Shown piece by piece: positions 28,586 through 38,221 of a stretch of 63,739 bases of DNA. The notes under the pieces are model-generated. The model was not told the DNA's origin and did no database searches. It saw only the letters and a list, made by a program, of their open reading frames with translations. The position numbers and the translations under genes were made by a program. The DNA comes from Myxococcales bacterium (GTDB taxonomy: Bacteria > Myxococcota > Polyangia > Polyangiales > Polyangiaceae): positions 1 to 63,739 of the forward strand of contig PLXW01000100.1 of the NCBI GenBank assembly GCA_003151595.1, written 5' to 3'. How positions within the stretch are numbered: position 1 is the first letter of the stretch; each line of letters starts with the position of its first letter.

Positions 28586-28647
28586 AGATCAGGACCAACG
28601 TGAAGGCGGGACCTACGAGTCCGCCGTGGAAGGTGAAACAACCATGA
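28582..28647 (+). CDS. Tandem small peptide gene 2 (21 residues)
   Basis: Starts with GTG overlapping the previous TGA (GTGA). The peptide core is KIRTNVKAGPTSPPW, followed by a basic tail (KVKQP) that differs from the other copies. The frame is open upstream into the shadow frame of the activator gene, but the overlap pattern argues for starting at 28582. The stop TGA at 28645-28647 overlaps the ATG of copy 3. Like its neighbours it is very basic at the N-terminus and ends soon after P-P-W. Confidence 0.75.
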   Translation: MKIRTNVKAGPTSPPWKVKQP

Positions 28648-28700
28648 AGATCAAGACCAACGTCAAAGCAGGGCCGACGATCCCTCCGTGGCACCAATGA
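28644..28700 (+). CDS. Tandem small peptide gene 3 (18 residues)
   Basis: ATG overlaps the TGA of copy 2 (ATGA). The peptide is 18 residues: core KIKTNVKAGPTIPPW and the ending HQ. It is closest to copy 4, sharing the same length and the same HQ ending. The A-G dipeptide is written GCAGGG here, GCAGGC in copy 4 and GCTGGT in copy 5, showing conservation of the peptide and not just of the DNA. A GGAAGG sequence about 10-15 bases upstream is the best ribosome-binding site in the array. Confidence 0.8.
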   Translation: MKIKTNVKAGPTIPPWHQ

Positions 28701-28753
28701 GGATCAAGACCAGCATCAAGGCAGGCCCGACGAATCCTCCGTGGCACCAATGA
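28697..28753 (+). CDS. Tandem small peptide gene 4 (18 residues)
   Basis: ATG overlaps the stop of copy 3. The core is RIKTSIKAGPTNPPW with the HQ ending, 18 residues. Changes relative to copy 3 are conservative (K to R, N to S, V to I), with one free position (I to N) immediately before P-P-W. The same position is R, S, I, N and R in copies 1 to 5, so it is the variable site of the family. Confidence 0.8.
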   Translation: MRIKTSIKAGPTNPPWHQ

Positions 28754-28815
28754 AGATCAAGACCAACCTCAAGGCTGGTCCGTCGCGCCCTCCGTGGCTC
28801 ACGGCTCCCAACTGA
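28750..28815 (+). CDS. Tandem small peptide gene 5 (21 residues)
   Basis: ATG overlaps the stop of copy 4. The core is KIKTNLKAGPSRPPW with an LTAPN-type ending, which resembles the tail of copy 1 (LT then small residues). It is the last copy: the intrinsic terminator begins 18 bases after its stop. The five frames together occupy 296 bases with no untranslated gaps. Confidence 0.8.
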   Translation: MKIKTNLKAGPSRPPWLTAPN

Positions 28816-28833
28816 CGCATTGATCCAGACCGA

Positions 28834-28875
28834 CGCCCCTCGCGGCCACGCGCCCCGAGGGGCGTTTTTCTTTTT
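28834..28875 (+). terminator. Intrinsic terminator closing the peptide cassette
   Basis: Perfect 9-base arms CGCCCCTCG (28834-28842) and CGAGGGGCG (28856-28864), 13-base loop, followed at once by TTTTTCTTTTT. It is the clearest factor-independent terminator I found in the window and separates the peptide cassette from the kinase-ATPase gene at 28899. Confidence 0.92.
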
Positions 28876-28886
28876 GTCGGCGCGTG

Positions 28887-28892
28887 TAGCGT
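28887..28892 (+). promoter_or_regulatory. Candidate -10 hexamer TAGCGT
   Basis: TAGCGT lies six bases before ATG 28899, just after the terminator. The transcript would be leaderless, fitting the absence of a ribosome-binding site. Confidence 0.4.
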
Positions 28893-28898
28893 TGAAAC

Positions 28899-31800
28899 AT
28901 GGCGCGCGTTGGAGGGGACGGCGACTCGAAGCCGCGCGGGATCGGCGCGCGCATCGGGCCCGGTGGACGCTTCGAGCTGCTGGCGCCGCTCGGCGAAGGG
29001 GGGATGGGCGTCGTCCATGAAGCGCTCGATCACCAGCAAGACACGCTCGTCGCCATCAAGACGCTGCCGCGACTGACCGGCGAGGCGTTGCTGCGATTCA
29101 AGAACGAGTTTCGATCGCTGCAAGACATCCAGCACACGAACCTCGTCACGATGCGCGAGCTCTTCGAAGACGGTGGGCAGTGGTTCTTCACGATGGACCT
29201 CGTGCAGGGGTGCGACTTCTTGCGGTACGTGAGGGCCGATCGATCGGCGCGGCGGCCGGCGCCGGAGCACTCGTTCGACGAAGCGAAGCTCCGGAGCTCG
29301 ATCGCGCAGCTGGCGCAAGGGCTCGCAGCGCTGCACGCCGCGAAGAAGGTGCATCGCGACATCAAGCCGTCGAACGTGCTGGTCACGACGTCGGGCGTGG
29401 TGAAGATCCTCGACTTCGGACTGGTGGCCGATCGCCCTCGGGGCTCTTCATGGGAGCCGTTCGTCATGGGGACGCCGTCGTACATGGCGCCGGAGCAAGC
29501 GAGCGGCGCGATCGTCGGGACGGAGGCCGATTGGTACAGCGTGGGCGTCGTGTTGTACGCGGCGCTCACGGGACAACCACCGTTCGTGGGGAGCACGGAG
29601 CTCGTGCTGAAGACGAAGCAAGAGATGGATCCGCCGGCGCCGTCGACGCGCGCGCGATCGACGCTCCCGCGCGATCTCGAAGAGCTGGCGATCGATCTGC
29701 TGGAGCGCGATCCCGCGCGAAGGCCGCGCGCGCGATCCGTGCTGGCGCGGCTCGGCGTGAGCGATGATGCCGGCGACTTCACGAACGACGCGCGGCGGAG
29801 CGATCCCGCGGTCGCGGCCGATCCGGTGTTCGTGGGGCGCGATGGCGAGATCGCGATGTGCGAGCGGGCGTGGGAGAGCGCGAAGAGCGCGCAGGTCACG
29901 ATGCGCGTGCACGGCGAATCGGGCGTCGGCAAGTCGTCGATGGTGTCGCGATTCTGCGCGAAGATCGCCGCTAGGGAAGCGCGCGCCATCGTGCTCAGCG
30001 GGCGCTGCTACGAGCGCGAGTCGGTGCCGTTCAAGGCGCTCGACGGGGTCGTCGACGCGCTGAGCGATCACTTGCTCGGAATGTCCGATCAGGAGATCGC
30101 TTCGCTCCTCCCAGCCGACGCAGCGCTGCTCGCTCACGTCTTTCCGGTGCTTCGTCGCGTGCCGGGGATCGACGCCAGCCCGCCGCTCTCGCAAGCCGGG
30201 GTGAACCCCGAGGCCTTGCGTACGCGCCTCTTCGCCGCGATGCGCGAGATCTTCGCGCGGCTGTGCGCGGCGAAGCGCGTGGCGATCGTGATCGACGATT
30301 TGCAATGGAGCGACGCCGACAGCCTCGCGCTCCTTCGTCACCTCCTGCGACCTCCGGGCGCGCCGCCGTTCCTTCTCCTGGCGACGATGCGGAGCGGCGC
30401 GGAGATCCTCTCCACCGAAGGGCACGCGCTCGACGTGTCGCTGCCCGGAGACGTGCGAAGGCTCTCGCTCCAGGGGCTCCCGGCCGAAGACGCGCGCGCG
30501 CTGGCCGCGCAGCTCCTGGCGGCGGGGACGGTCGACGCCAACGCTGCGGCCATCGCCGATGAAGCGCGCGGGCATCCGATGTTCATCGACGAGCTCGTGA
30601 GGCACGCGCGCGCGTCCCGATCGAAGGGTGAGCTGCGGCTGGAAGAGGCGCTCACGGCGCGCGTGAAGGCGCTCGATCCGCGCGCGCTTCGGGTGCTCGA
30701 GCTGGTGTCGGTCGCAGGCGAGCCGCTGGCGCTCGAGCGCGTGGCGGACGCCGCGGGGATCGACCTCGGCGAGCTGTCGGAGCGGGCGACGATCCTGCGC
30801 GCCGCGCACATGGCGCGAACCACGGGCGCGCGCACGACCGATCGCATCGAGCCGTACCACGACCGCGTGAGGTCGGCGGTGATCGCATCCCTCACCGACG
30901 GGGCGAAGCGCGCGCTGCATCGGCGCCTGGCGGAGGCGATGGAACGCGCGGTGTCTCCCGAGCCCGAGGCGCTCGCTCTTCACTGGCGCGACGCGGGGCA
31001 GGCCGATCGCGCGGTCGTGTACACCGTGATCGCCGCCGAGCGCGCGACGACGGCGTTCGCGTTCAACCGCGCCGCGCAGCTCTATCGCGCCGCGATCGAT
31101 CTGACGCCCACGAGTGACGCGAGCGCGATCGATCTCGCGACGAAGCTCGGCGACGCGCTCACGTGCGCCGGACGGAGCATCGAGGCGGCCGAGGCCTTCC
31201 TTTCGACGGCGCGCGCGATCGGTTCGTCGCCACGCGCGCTCGAGCTTCGACGACGCGCCGCTCAGCAGCTCCTCGTGGCCGGCAGCTTCGAGCGCGGCCT
31301 CGAAGAGATGCGCGACGTGCTGGCGGTCGTGGGGTTGGAGCCGCCGTCGAACACGGCCGGCGCGATCGCGTCGATGCTGATTCGCCGCGCGCACGTTCGC
31401 CTTCGCGGGCTCGGCTTTCGATCGCGACGCGAAGAAGAAGTGCCGGCGTCCGCGTTGCTTCGAATCGACACGTGCTGGGCTGCCGTCATCGGCCTCGGGC
31501 TGGTCGACGTGATCCGCGGCGCGGACTTTCAATCGCGTCACTTGCTCCTCGCGCTCCGCGCCGGCGAGCCCACGCGCATCTGTCGCGCGCTCTCGGCGGA
31601 GATCGCGTTCTCCGCCGCCGAAGGAACCCGCGCGCACGCCCGCACCTCGATGCTGCTCGGCGTGCTCGAGAAGCAGGTCGAAGCGCTCGGCAAGCCCACG
31701 GCGCTCCACGGAATGGCGCTCGGCGTACGCGGTATCGTCGCGCACCTGGAAGGGCGCTTCGACGAGGTCGCGCCGCTCTTCGCGAAGGCCGAGCCGCTCA

Positions 31801-32612
31801 TGGCGTCCGAGTGGACGGAGTCGACGCGATGGGAGCTCGACAACACCCGAGTGCTTGCCTATGGCGCGCGCGCCTGGCTGGGCGAGATCCGCGACGTGCG
31901 CGCGTGCGTCCCCGCGTTTCTGGAGGAGGGGATCGCGCGGCAGAACCTCCACGTGATGACGCACATGCGGACGGGCGTGCACGCTGTCGCATGGATCGCC
32001 GACGGCGACGTCGATGGGGCGCTCGCGAGCCTCGACGCCGGGATCGCCCCGTGGTCGTCGGGACAAGTGAACGTGCCGCACGTGCTCGATGCGTTCGGGC
32101 GCGTGCAGATCCATCTGTACGCGGGCGACTTCGCTCACGCCTACGCCGTGGCCCACGATCGCTGGCGCCTGGCGTCGCGCGCGTTTCTGCTCAAGTGCCA
32201 GCTCCTCCGAGTGCACATGCTGAGCGCGCGATCGCGTGCGGCGCTGGCACTGGCGACGCGCGACGAACCGCATCGCGAGCGCCTTCTCCGCGAGGCCGAG
32301 CGCGACGCCGCCGATCTCGAGCGCGAACGGGCGCCGTGGGCCGAGGCGCTCGGCGCGCTGGTTCACGCCGGAGTCGCGCGCGTGCGCGGGGATCGCGAGC
32401 GGTCGCGCGCGAAGCTCGACGCGGCGATCGTCGGATTCGACTCCGTGGGCCTCGCTCTCCACGAGCACGCCGCGCGGCGTGTGCGCGGCGCGCTCGTCGG
32501 CGGCGACGAGGGGAGCGCGCAGATCACCGCGTCCGACGCTTGGATGGCGGAGCAGACAGTCCGAGATCCGTCGCGCATGACCGACGTGATCGCCCCCGGC
32601 TTCGCGCCGTGA
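28899..32612 (+). CDS. Ser/Thr kinase fused to AAA-type ATPase and long helical repeat region (PknK-like)
   Basis: This is a 1237-residue soluble regulator with no membrane helix. The kinase domain is at about 26-290: LGEGGMGVVH, Lys in VAIKTL, HRDIKPSN, DFGLVAD, TPSYMAPEQ. A NACHT/AAA_16-type ATPase follows at about 305-620, beginning VFVGRDGEI, with Walker A GESGVGKSS near 340 and Walker B-like VIVIDDLQWSDADS. The rest is helical TPR-like repeat, as in the STAND/PknK class. Such proteins sense a ligand or protein through the repeats and switch on ATP-driven oligomerisation. It directly follows the peptide cassette, from which it is separated by a terminator, so it may be a receptor or effector for that locus. 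That link is inference from position. Confidence 0.92.
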   Translation: MARVGGDGDSKPRGIGARIGPGGRFELLAPLGEGGMGVVHEALDHQQDTLVAIKTLPRLTGEALLRFKNEFRSLQDIQHTNLVTMRELFEDGGQWFFTMDLVQGCDFLRYVRADRSARRPAPEHSFDEAKLRSSIAQLAQGLAALHAAKKVHRDIKPSNVLVTTSGVVKILDFGLVADRPRGSSWEPFVMGTPSYMAPEQASGAIVGTEADWYSVGVVLYAALTGQPPFVGSTELVLKTKQEMDPPAPSTRARSTLPRDLEELAIDLLERDPARRPRARSVLARLGVSDDAGDFTNDARRSDPAVAADPVFVGRDGEIAMCERAWESAKSAQVTMRVHGESGVGKSSMVSRFCAKIAAREARAIVLSGRCYERESVPFKALDGVVDALSDHLLGMSDQEIASLLPADAALLAHVFPVLRRVPGIDASPPLSQAGVNPEALRTRLFAAMREIFARLCAAKRVAIVIDDLQWSDADSLALLRHLLRPPGAPPFLLLATMRSGAEILSTEGHALDVSLPGDVRRLSLQGLPAEDARALAAQLLAAGTVDANAAAIADEARGHPMFIDELVRHARASRSKGELRLEEALTARVKALDPRALRVLELVSVAGEPLALERVADAAGIDLGELSERATILRAAHMARTTGARTTDRIEPYHDRVRSAVIASLTDGAKRALHRRLAEAMERAVSPEPEALALHWRDAGQADRAVVYTVIAAERATTAFAFNRAAQLYRAAIDLTPTSDASAIDLATKLGDALTCAGRSIEAAEAFLSTARAIGSSPRALELRRRAAQQLLVAGSFERGLEEMRDVLAVVGLEPPSNTAGAIASMLIRRAHVRLRGLGFRSRREEEVPASALLRIDTCWAAVIGLGLVDVIRGADFQSRHLLLALRAGEPTRICRALSAEIAFSAAEGTRAHARTSMLLGVLEKQVEALGKPTALHGMALGVRGIVAHLEGRFDEVAPLFAKAEPLMASEWTESTRWELDNTRVLAYGARAWLGEIRDVRACVPAFLEEGIARQNLHVMTHMRTGVHAVAWIADGDVDGALASLDAGIAPWSSGQVNVPHVLDAFGRVQIHLYAGDFAHAYAVAHDRWRLASRAFLLKCQLLRVHMLSARSRAALALATRDEPHRERLLREAERDAADLERERAPWAEALGALVHAGVARVRGDRERSRAKLDAAIVGFDSVGLALHEHAARRVRGALVGGDEGSAQITASDAWMAEQTVRDPSRMTDVIAPGFAP

Positions 32613-32613
32613 C

Positions 32614-33399
32614 TCAGCGCACGGTCGGCGGCCCAGGCGTTCCCGACACGGCCGGGGCGGCGAGATCCCCGGGCACCGCGGGCAGGTCGGCAATCTCCGG
32701 CGAGAGGACGATCTCGATCCGCCGATTCTCCTGCCGCCCCGAGTCGCTGCTGTTCTCGCGGACCGGCTCGTACTCCGCATAGCCTGCCGCCGAGAGGTGA
32801 GCCGGGTTCATCCCTGAGGCGATGAGCTGCTCGGTGACCGTCTCGGCGCGCGCGGTCGAGAGCTGCAGGTTGTTCTTGAACGGCGACGGAGGCGTCACAG
32901 GGACGTTGTCGGTGTGACCTGCGATCATGAAGCGACGCTCCGGCATCTGCTTCAAGATTGCGGCGACGTCGACCAGCGCCGCCTTCCCATCCTTCGAGAC
33001 GTCGGCGCTCCCCGACGCGAAAAGAATCCCCGCCGGCAGCTTCACCACCATCCGGCCGTGGCGGAGGATCACCTGGAGCTTTCCGCTGTCGATCATCTTC
33101 CGGAACTTGTCGGTGAGCGCCTGAAACGCCGCCAGACGCTTGTCGGCTTCGGCCCGCTGCGCGCGGAGCTCGTCGAGCTCGGCTTGCGACGCCTTCAACG
33201 TCGTCGCGTGCTCCGCGGCGCGCTTGTCGCCTTCCGCCCGCATCGTGTCTTTCTCGTGCGCGCACGCGGCGAGCATCTCGGTGTGGTGATCGAGCGCGGC
33301 TTGCGTCGTCAGGTACTTTTCGTGCGCGAGATAGCCGTACGCGCCCGCACCGACCGCCGTGAGCAACGCCACCGTGAGGACGGAGTCGAGGACGCTCAT
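32614..33399 (-). CDS. OmpA/MotB-type peptidoglycan-binding protein with coiled coil
   Basis: The 261-residue protein has one N-terminal membrane helix (about 8-26), a coiled coil (about 40-105, rich in Ala/Glu/Lys heptads) and an OmpA-C domain (about 120-240). The OmpA domain contains [27 protein letters not shown] and [12 protein letters not shown], with the peptidoglycan-contacting Asp and Arg. The short tail is Pro-rich. It would sit in the periplasm bound to the cell wall and linked to a membrane. ATG 33399 is only 24 bases from the divergent start at 33424. It is convergent with the kinase-ATPase gene, with one base between the stops. Confidence 0.92.
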   Translation of the reverse strand: MSVLDSVLTVALLTAVGAGAYGYLAHEKYLTTQAALDHHTEMLAACAHEKDTMRAEGDKRAAEHATTLKASQAELDELRAQRAEADKRLAAFQALTDKFRKMIDSGKLQVILRHGRMVVKLPAGILFASGSADVSKDGKAALVDVAAILKQMPERRFMIAGHTDNVPVTPPSPFKNNLQLSTARAETVTEQLIASGMNPAHLSAAGYAEYEPVRENSSDSGRQENRRIEIVLSPEIADLPAVPGDLAAPAVSGTPGPPTVR

Positions 33400-33409
33400 T
33401 GGTTAAGGA

Positions 33410-33415
33410 TACACT
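33410..33415 (+). promoter_or_regulatory. Candidate -10 hexamer TACACT
   Basis: TACACT lies eight bases before ATG 33424 inside the 24-base gap to the divergent OmpA gene. It implies a leaderless transcript for the ThDP enzyme gene. Confidence 0.45.
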
Positions 33416-33423
33416 CCCGCCCC

Positions 33424-35157
33424 ATGCACGGCGGTGACCTGCTCGCGGAAGTTCTTCGCCGACACGGCGTCCCATTCCTTTTCACGCTTTGCGGCGGCCA
33501 CATCTCGCCCATCCTGGTCGGGGCGAAGGCGCGCGGCATTCGCGTCATCGACGTGCGCGACGAGGCCACGGCGGTGTTCGCGGCCGACGCCGTCTCACGA
33601 ATGACGGGAATTCCGGGGGTCGCCGCGGTGACGGCGGGGCCCGGCGTGACCAACACGATCACCGCGATCAAGAACGCGCAGCTCGCGCAGTCGCCGTTGA
33701 TCCTGCTCGGCGGAGCGACGGCCACGATCCTCCGCGGGCGCGGCGCACTACAAGACATCGATCAGCTGGCGCTCGTGAAGCCGCACGTGAAGCTCGCCAT
33801 CCTGGTGAAGAAGGTGCGCGACCTCGCGCCGGCGCTCGAGCGCGCGTTCCGCGTCTCGCAGGAAGGGACGCCCGGCCCGGTGTTCGTCGAGTGCCCGGTC
33901 GACCTGCTCTACGACGAGAAGACCGTCCGCGAGATGTACGGCGCGAAGGCCGTCGGCGCGATGAAGGGGCCGCAAGACGTCGCCTTGCAGCTCGTGCTTC
34001 GCGCCCACCTCGCGCGCACGTTTCGCGGGAGCGGCCGCGTTGCCTCGCGGGTCGCGGTCCCCGTCTCGCCGCCGAAGCCGAGCGAGAGCGAGATCGCGCG
34101 CGCCATCACGCTCCTTCGCGCGGCGAAGAAGCCGGTGCTCCTCCTCGGAAGCCAGGCGACGCTCGGCGGTCCGGTGCGCGCGCAGCGTGTGGCCGACGCC
34201 GTCGCGCGCCTCGGGATCCCCGCGTATCTCTCCGGCATGTCGCGCGGCCTTCTCGGCGCGCGCCACCCGCTCTTCTTCCGACACCATCGCGCCAAGGCGT
34301 TGAAGGACGCCGACCTCGTCATCCTCGCGGGCGTCCCGTGCGACTTCCGTTTGAACTACGGGCTCTCGATCAGTCGCAAGGCGCGACTCGTGTCGGTGAA
34401 CCGCGACGAGCACGACGCGAAGAGCAATCGCCGCCCGACGCTCGCGGTCATCGCCGATCCCGCCGAGCTGATCTTTGCTCTCGCTGAGAGCGCAGCCGAC
34501 GACGGCTCGCGCGGCGCGTGGAGAGAGAGCCTTCGCGCGCGCGACGTCGATCGCGAGAAAGAGATCGCCGCCAAGGCGAACCCCAAGGAGTCACCGGTCG
34601 ATCCAGTGCACTTCCTCCGCACGGTCGACGGCGTGCTCACCGACGGCTCGGTACTCGTCGGCGACGGCGGCGATTTCGTCGCCACCGCGTCGTACGTCGT
34701 CGCGCCGCGCGGCCCTCTGGGATGGCTCGATCCCGGGCCGTTCGGGACGCTCGGCGTCGGCGCGGGCTTCGCGCTGGCGGCGAAGCTCTGTCGCCCTCAG
34801 AGCGACGTCGTTCTTCTCTGGGGCGACGGCTCCGCGGGCTACGGGCTCTCGGAGCTCGATACGTTCGTGCGTCACGGCGTCGGCGTCGTGGCGCTCGTCG
34901 GCAACGATGCGTCGTGGGCGCAGATCGCGCGCGACCAGGTCACCATCCTGGGCGATGACGTCGGGACCGCGCTTCGCCGTACGGACTACCACGTGGTCGC
35001 AGACGGGCTCGGCGCGCGCGGCTTCGTGATTCGCACCAGCGAAGAGGCGCCGCGCGTTCTGGCCGAAGCGTTCGCGGCGGCGCGGGCAGGAACGCCGGTC
35101 CTGGTGAACGTGCATCTTGCACGCACCGAGTTCCGCAAGGGCTCGATCTCGATGTGA
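33424..35157 (+). CDS. Thiamine-diphosphate enzyme of the acetolactate synthase/ILVBL-like group
   Basis: A 577-residue ThDP-dependent enzyme with the three-domain layout of acetohydroxyacid synthases. The pyrimidine-binding domain carries the catalytic Glu in [13 protein letters not shown] and [13 protein letters not shown] central domain follows. The diphosphate-binding domain carries [15 protein letters not shown] and [10 protein letters not shown], the G-D-G to N motif for Mg2+/ThDP. The FAD- and valine-feedback features of true IlvB are not obvious. The overall pattern ([26 protein letters not shown], bases 33487-33565) is closer to ILVBL/2-hydroxyacyl-CoA-lyase-like proteins, so C-C bond cleavage or formation on a 2-oxo or 2-hydroxy acid is expected. 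No IlvN small subunit is adjacent. Confidence 0.9.
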   Translation: MHGGDLLAEVLRRHGVPFLFTLCGGHISPILVGAKARGIRVIDVRDEATAVFAADAVSRMTGIPGVAAVTAGPGVTNTITAIKNAQLAQSPLILLGGATATILRGRGALQDIDQLALVKPHVKLAILVKKVRDLAPALERAFRVSQEGTPGPVFVECPVDLLYDEKTVREMYGAKAVGAMKGPQDVALQLVLRAHLARTFRGSGRVASRVAVPVSPPKPSESEIARAITLLRAAKKPVLLLGSQATLGGPVRAQRVADAVARLGIPAYLSGMSRGLLGARHPLFFRHHRAKALKDADLVILAGVPCDFRLNYGLSISRKARLVSVNRDEHDAKSNRRPTLAVIADPAELIFALAESAADDGSRGAWRESLRARDVDREKEIAAKANPKESPVDPVHFLRTVDGVLTDGSVLVGDGGDFVATASYVVAPRGPLGWLDPGPFGTLGVGAGFALAAKLCRPQSDVVLLWGDGSAGYGLSELDTFVRHGVGVVALVGNDASWAQIARDQVTILGDDVGTALRRTDYHVVADGLGARGFVIRTSEEAPRVLAEAFAAARAGTPVLVNVHLARTEFRKGSISM

Positions 35158-35186
35158 AGCGGCACAGCGCGCCGACGCGGCCGCGA

Positions 35187-36521
<1,335 letters not shown>

Positions 36522-36531
36522 TCCGAGGGAG

Positions 36532-36537
36532 AAGGTA
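36532..36537 (-). promoter_or_regulatory. Candidate -10 hexamer TACCTT for the kinase gene
   Basis: On the minus strand TACCTT lies ten bases before ATG 36521. It also overlaps the ribosome-binding site (GAGAAGG) of the divergent gene at 36540. Confidence 0.35.
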
Positions 36538-36539
36538 GC

Positions 36540-37571
36540 ATGCCCCTCATGGTCCGCTTTCGACCCGCGACCGCCGCTTTTTTCGCGGGTTCGCTCCTCG
36601 CGGCGCTCGCTTCGCGCGAGGCTAGGGCCGACGACCCGCCTCCCGAGAACCGCGCGCTCGCCACCGCGCTCTTCCAGGAGGGGCGAAGGCTTTTGGAGGA
36701 CAACCATGTCGCCGAGGCGTGCCGCAAGTTCGAAGAGAGCGAGCGGCTCGACTCGGGCGGAGGCACGCTGCTCAACCTCGCCGCGTGTCATGAGCGCGAG
36801 GGGCGGACGGCGAGCGCGTGGACGGAGTTCGAAGGGGCGCTGGCGCAGGCGCGACGGGACGGGCGCGAAGACCGCGCGCAGATCGCCACGCAGCGTATGG
36901 CCGTGCTCGAGCCGCGTCTGTCGCGCGTCACGATCGTCGTGGCTGCCGCGTCCGATCGAGCTGACCTCGAGGTCACGCTCGACGGCACCTCGGTCCGACG
37001 ACCCGCGTGGGGAATGGGGATGCCCGTCGACCCGGGCGAGCACGTGATCGAAGCGCACGCGCCGAACGCGAAGGCGTGGCGCGCGACGATCACGATTCAC
37101 GGCGACGGCGAGATGCCGAGCGTGCCCGTCCCAGCGCTCGAGGTCGTCGCGCCGTCGCTCGCGGAGCCCGGGCCGGCGGCGCCGTTGCCGAACGCGCCCC
37201 CGCTCGAGCCGACGCCGAGCGACGCCAGCGCCGGACCGCGCGTTCCTCTGTGGCGCGACGCAACGATGGTCTCGACGGGCATCGTCGGCGTGGCGGGCGT
37301 CGCGCTCGGGGCGTACTTCGGGCTGCACGCGGTGGCGTTGAATCACGACGCTGAAGATGGATGTCCGCGCGGACGATGCACGCCCACCGCGGCGACGACG
37401 AGTGAGCACGCGGTCGCCAGCGCAGACGCATCGACGGCGTCGTTCATCGTGGGGGCCGTCGGAGTCGGTGTCGCGACGGTGCTCCTGCTCACGCGACATG
37501 CGAGCGCGCCCGCCGTGACGGCGATGATCGATGGGCGCGGGGGATCGATGCAGTGGGTGGCACGGTTCTGA
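36540..37571 (+). CDS. TPR-containing membrane protein (kinase-associated family)
   Basis: The 343-residue exported protein has a signal peptide (FFAGSLLAALASREARA) and TPR-like helices (about 30-115, ALFQEGRRLLEDNHVAEACRKFEES in bases 36666-36740). A PEGA-like beta domain (125-200, VDPGEHVIEAHAP) and a Pro-rich linker follow. Two hydrophobic segments near the C-terminus frame a loop with paired Cys (GCPRGRC). It is a paralogue in architecture of the protein at 43817-44779. ATG 36540 has GAGAAGG upstream; ATG 36549 is the alternative. In Polyangia many such proteins sit beside kinases; their molecular role is unknown. It may be a periplasmic sensor or scaffold for the kinase encoded divergently. 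Confidence 0.82.
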   Translation: MPLMVRFRPATAAFFAGSLLAALASREARADDPPPENRALATALFQEGRRLLEDNHVAEACRKFEESERLDSGGGTLLNLAACHEREGRTASAWTEFEGALAQARRDGREDRAQIATQRMAVLEPRLSRVTIVVAAASDRADLEVTLDGTSVRRPAWGMGMPVDPGEHVIEAHAPNAKAWRATITIHGDGEMPSVPVPALEVVAPSLAEPGPAAPLPNAPPLEPTPSDASAGPRVPLWRDATMVSTGIVGVAGVALGAYFGLHAVALNHDAEDGCPRGRCTPTAATTSEHAVASADASTASFIVGAVGVGVATVLLLTRHASAPAVTAMIDGRGGSMQWVARF

Positions 37572-37670
37572 TGAGCCGTCTCATCCGGCCATCGCGATCG
37601 TGACTCGCTCCCTTCGCTCATGGCGATCGTCTGGCCAAATGTTTGCAGCCTCGCCGGCCGGAGGTTCGTC

Positions 37671-38117
37671 ATGCCCGAAAAAGAGACCATGCGACGAGCG
37701 CGTGAGGATCGGCGAAGGGGAAAGGCGCCGAGCACGCAAGCGGGTGAGTTCGTCCGCGAAGAGGTTCATCACATCCGTGAGGGGAAGCACGGCGCGAAGA
37801 ACGCGAAGCAGGCGATCGCGATCGGGCTCTCGAAGGCGCGGCGCGCAGGCGTGAAGATCGGCGCGCAGAAAGGCGCGAGTGCAGGCGCGCGTCGAAAGGC
37901 TGCCGAGGAATCGGAGCGAAGTGAGTCGCCGCGGCCGCCGGATCCGAAGCGATCGCGCGCCACGTCGAAGGCGCTGAAGAAGGAGCCCCGCCGTGCGGCG
38001 ACCAAGACGGCGCTCGCGGCCCAAGCGCGCCGCGCTGCCAAGGCGAGGGGACCTGAGAGTCGCCGTCGCGCCGCCAAGAAGGGCGCACGCACACGGCGGA
38101 AGGAAGCGACGACCTGA
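37671..38117 (+). CDS. DUF6496-like protein with basic histone-H1-like tail
   Basis: A 148-residue very basic protein. Residues 1-65 contain REEVHHIREGKHGAKNAKQAIAIGLSKARRAG (bases 37757-37855), the pattern of DUF6496-type small proteins. The rest is Lys/Arg/Ala-rich low complexity, much like histone H1 tails, suggesting nucleic-acid binding. ATG 37671 was chosen because homologous sequence begins there; the in-frame ATG at 37620 would add an unrelated lead. An equally long frame on the opposite strand lacks any family features and is taken as a shadow. Confidence 0.8.
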   Translation: MPEKETMRRAREDRRRGKAPSTQAGEFVREEVHHIREGKHGAKNAKQAIAIGLSKARRAGVKIGAQKGASAGARRKAAEESERSESPRPPDPKRSRATSKALKKEPRRAATKTALAAQARRAAKARGPESRRRAAKKGARTRRKEATT

Positions 38118-38221
38118 GCGTCGGCGAACGAGTGAGCCACGCCAGGATGGCCTGGTGTGGCAACCCGGTCTGAAGTGTGGCGAATGAGCCCTCGCTCGCG
38201 TCTGCGGCCCCACCCGCCCGT

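Noticed and set aside
28460..28815. Peptide array as a lanthipeptide, lasso or TOMM precursor cluster
   Set aside because: No Cys/Ser/Thr-rich core, no conserved cleavage motif, and no modification enzyme, protease or exporter gene within the window.
28450..28891. 12-mer GCGCGTGTAGCG present at 28450-28461 and 28880-28891, flanking the peptide array
   Set aside because: Looked like a duplicated promoter or array boundary, but the first copy is the end of the activator coding sequence and stop codon; coincidence is likely.
29448..32780. A 1110-codon open frame on the minus strand
   Set aside because: It lies antisense to the kinase-AAA-TPR gene, is Arg/His-rich, and has no domain or start signal; GC-rich DNA gives long shadow frames opposite real genes.
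37669..38163. 165-codon minus-strand frame opposite the basic DUF6496-like gene
   Set aside because: No family features; the plus-strand frame has recognisable conserved residues.
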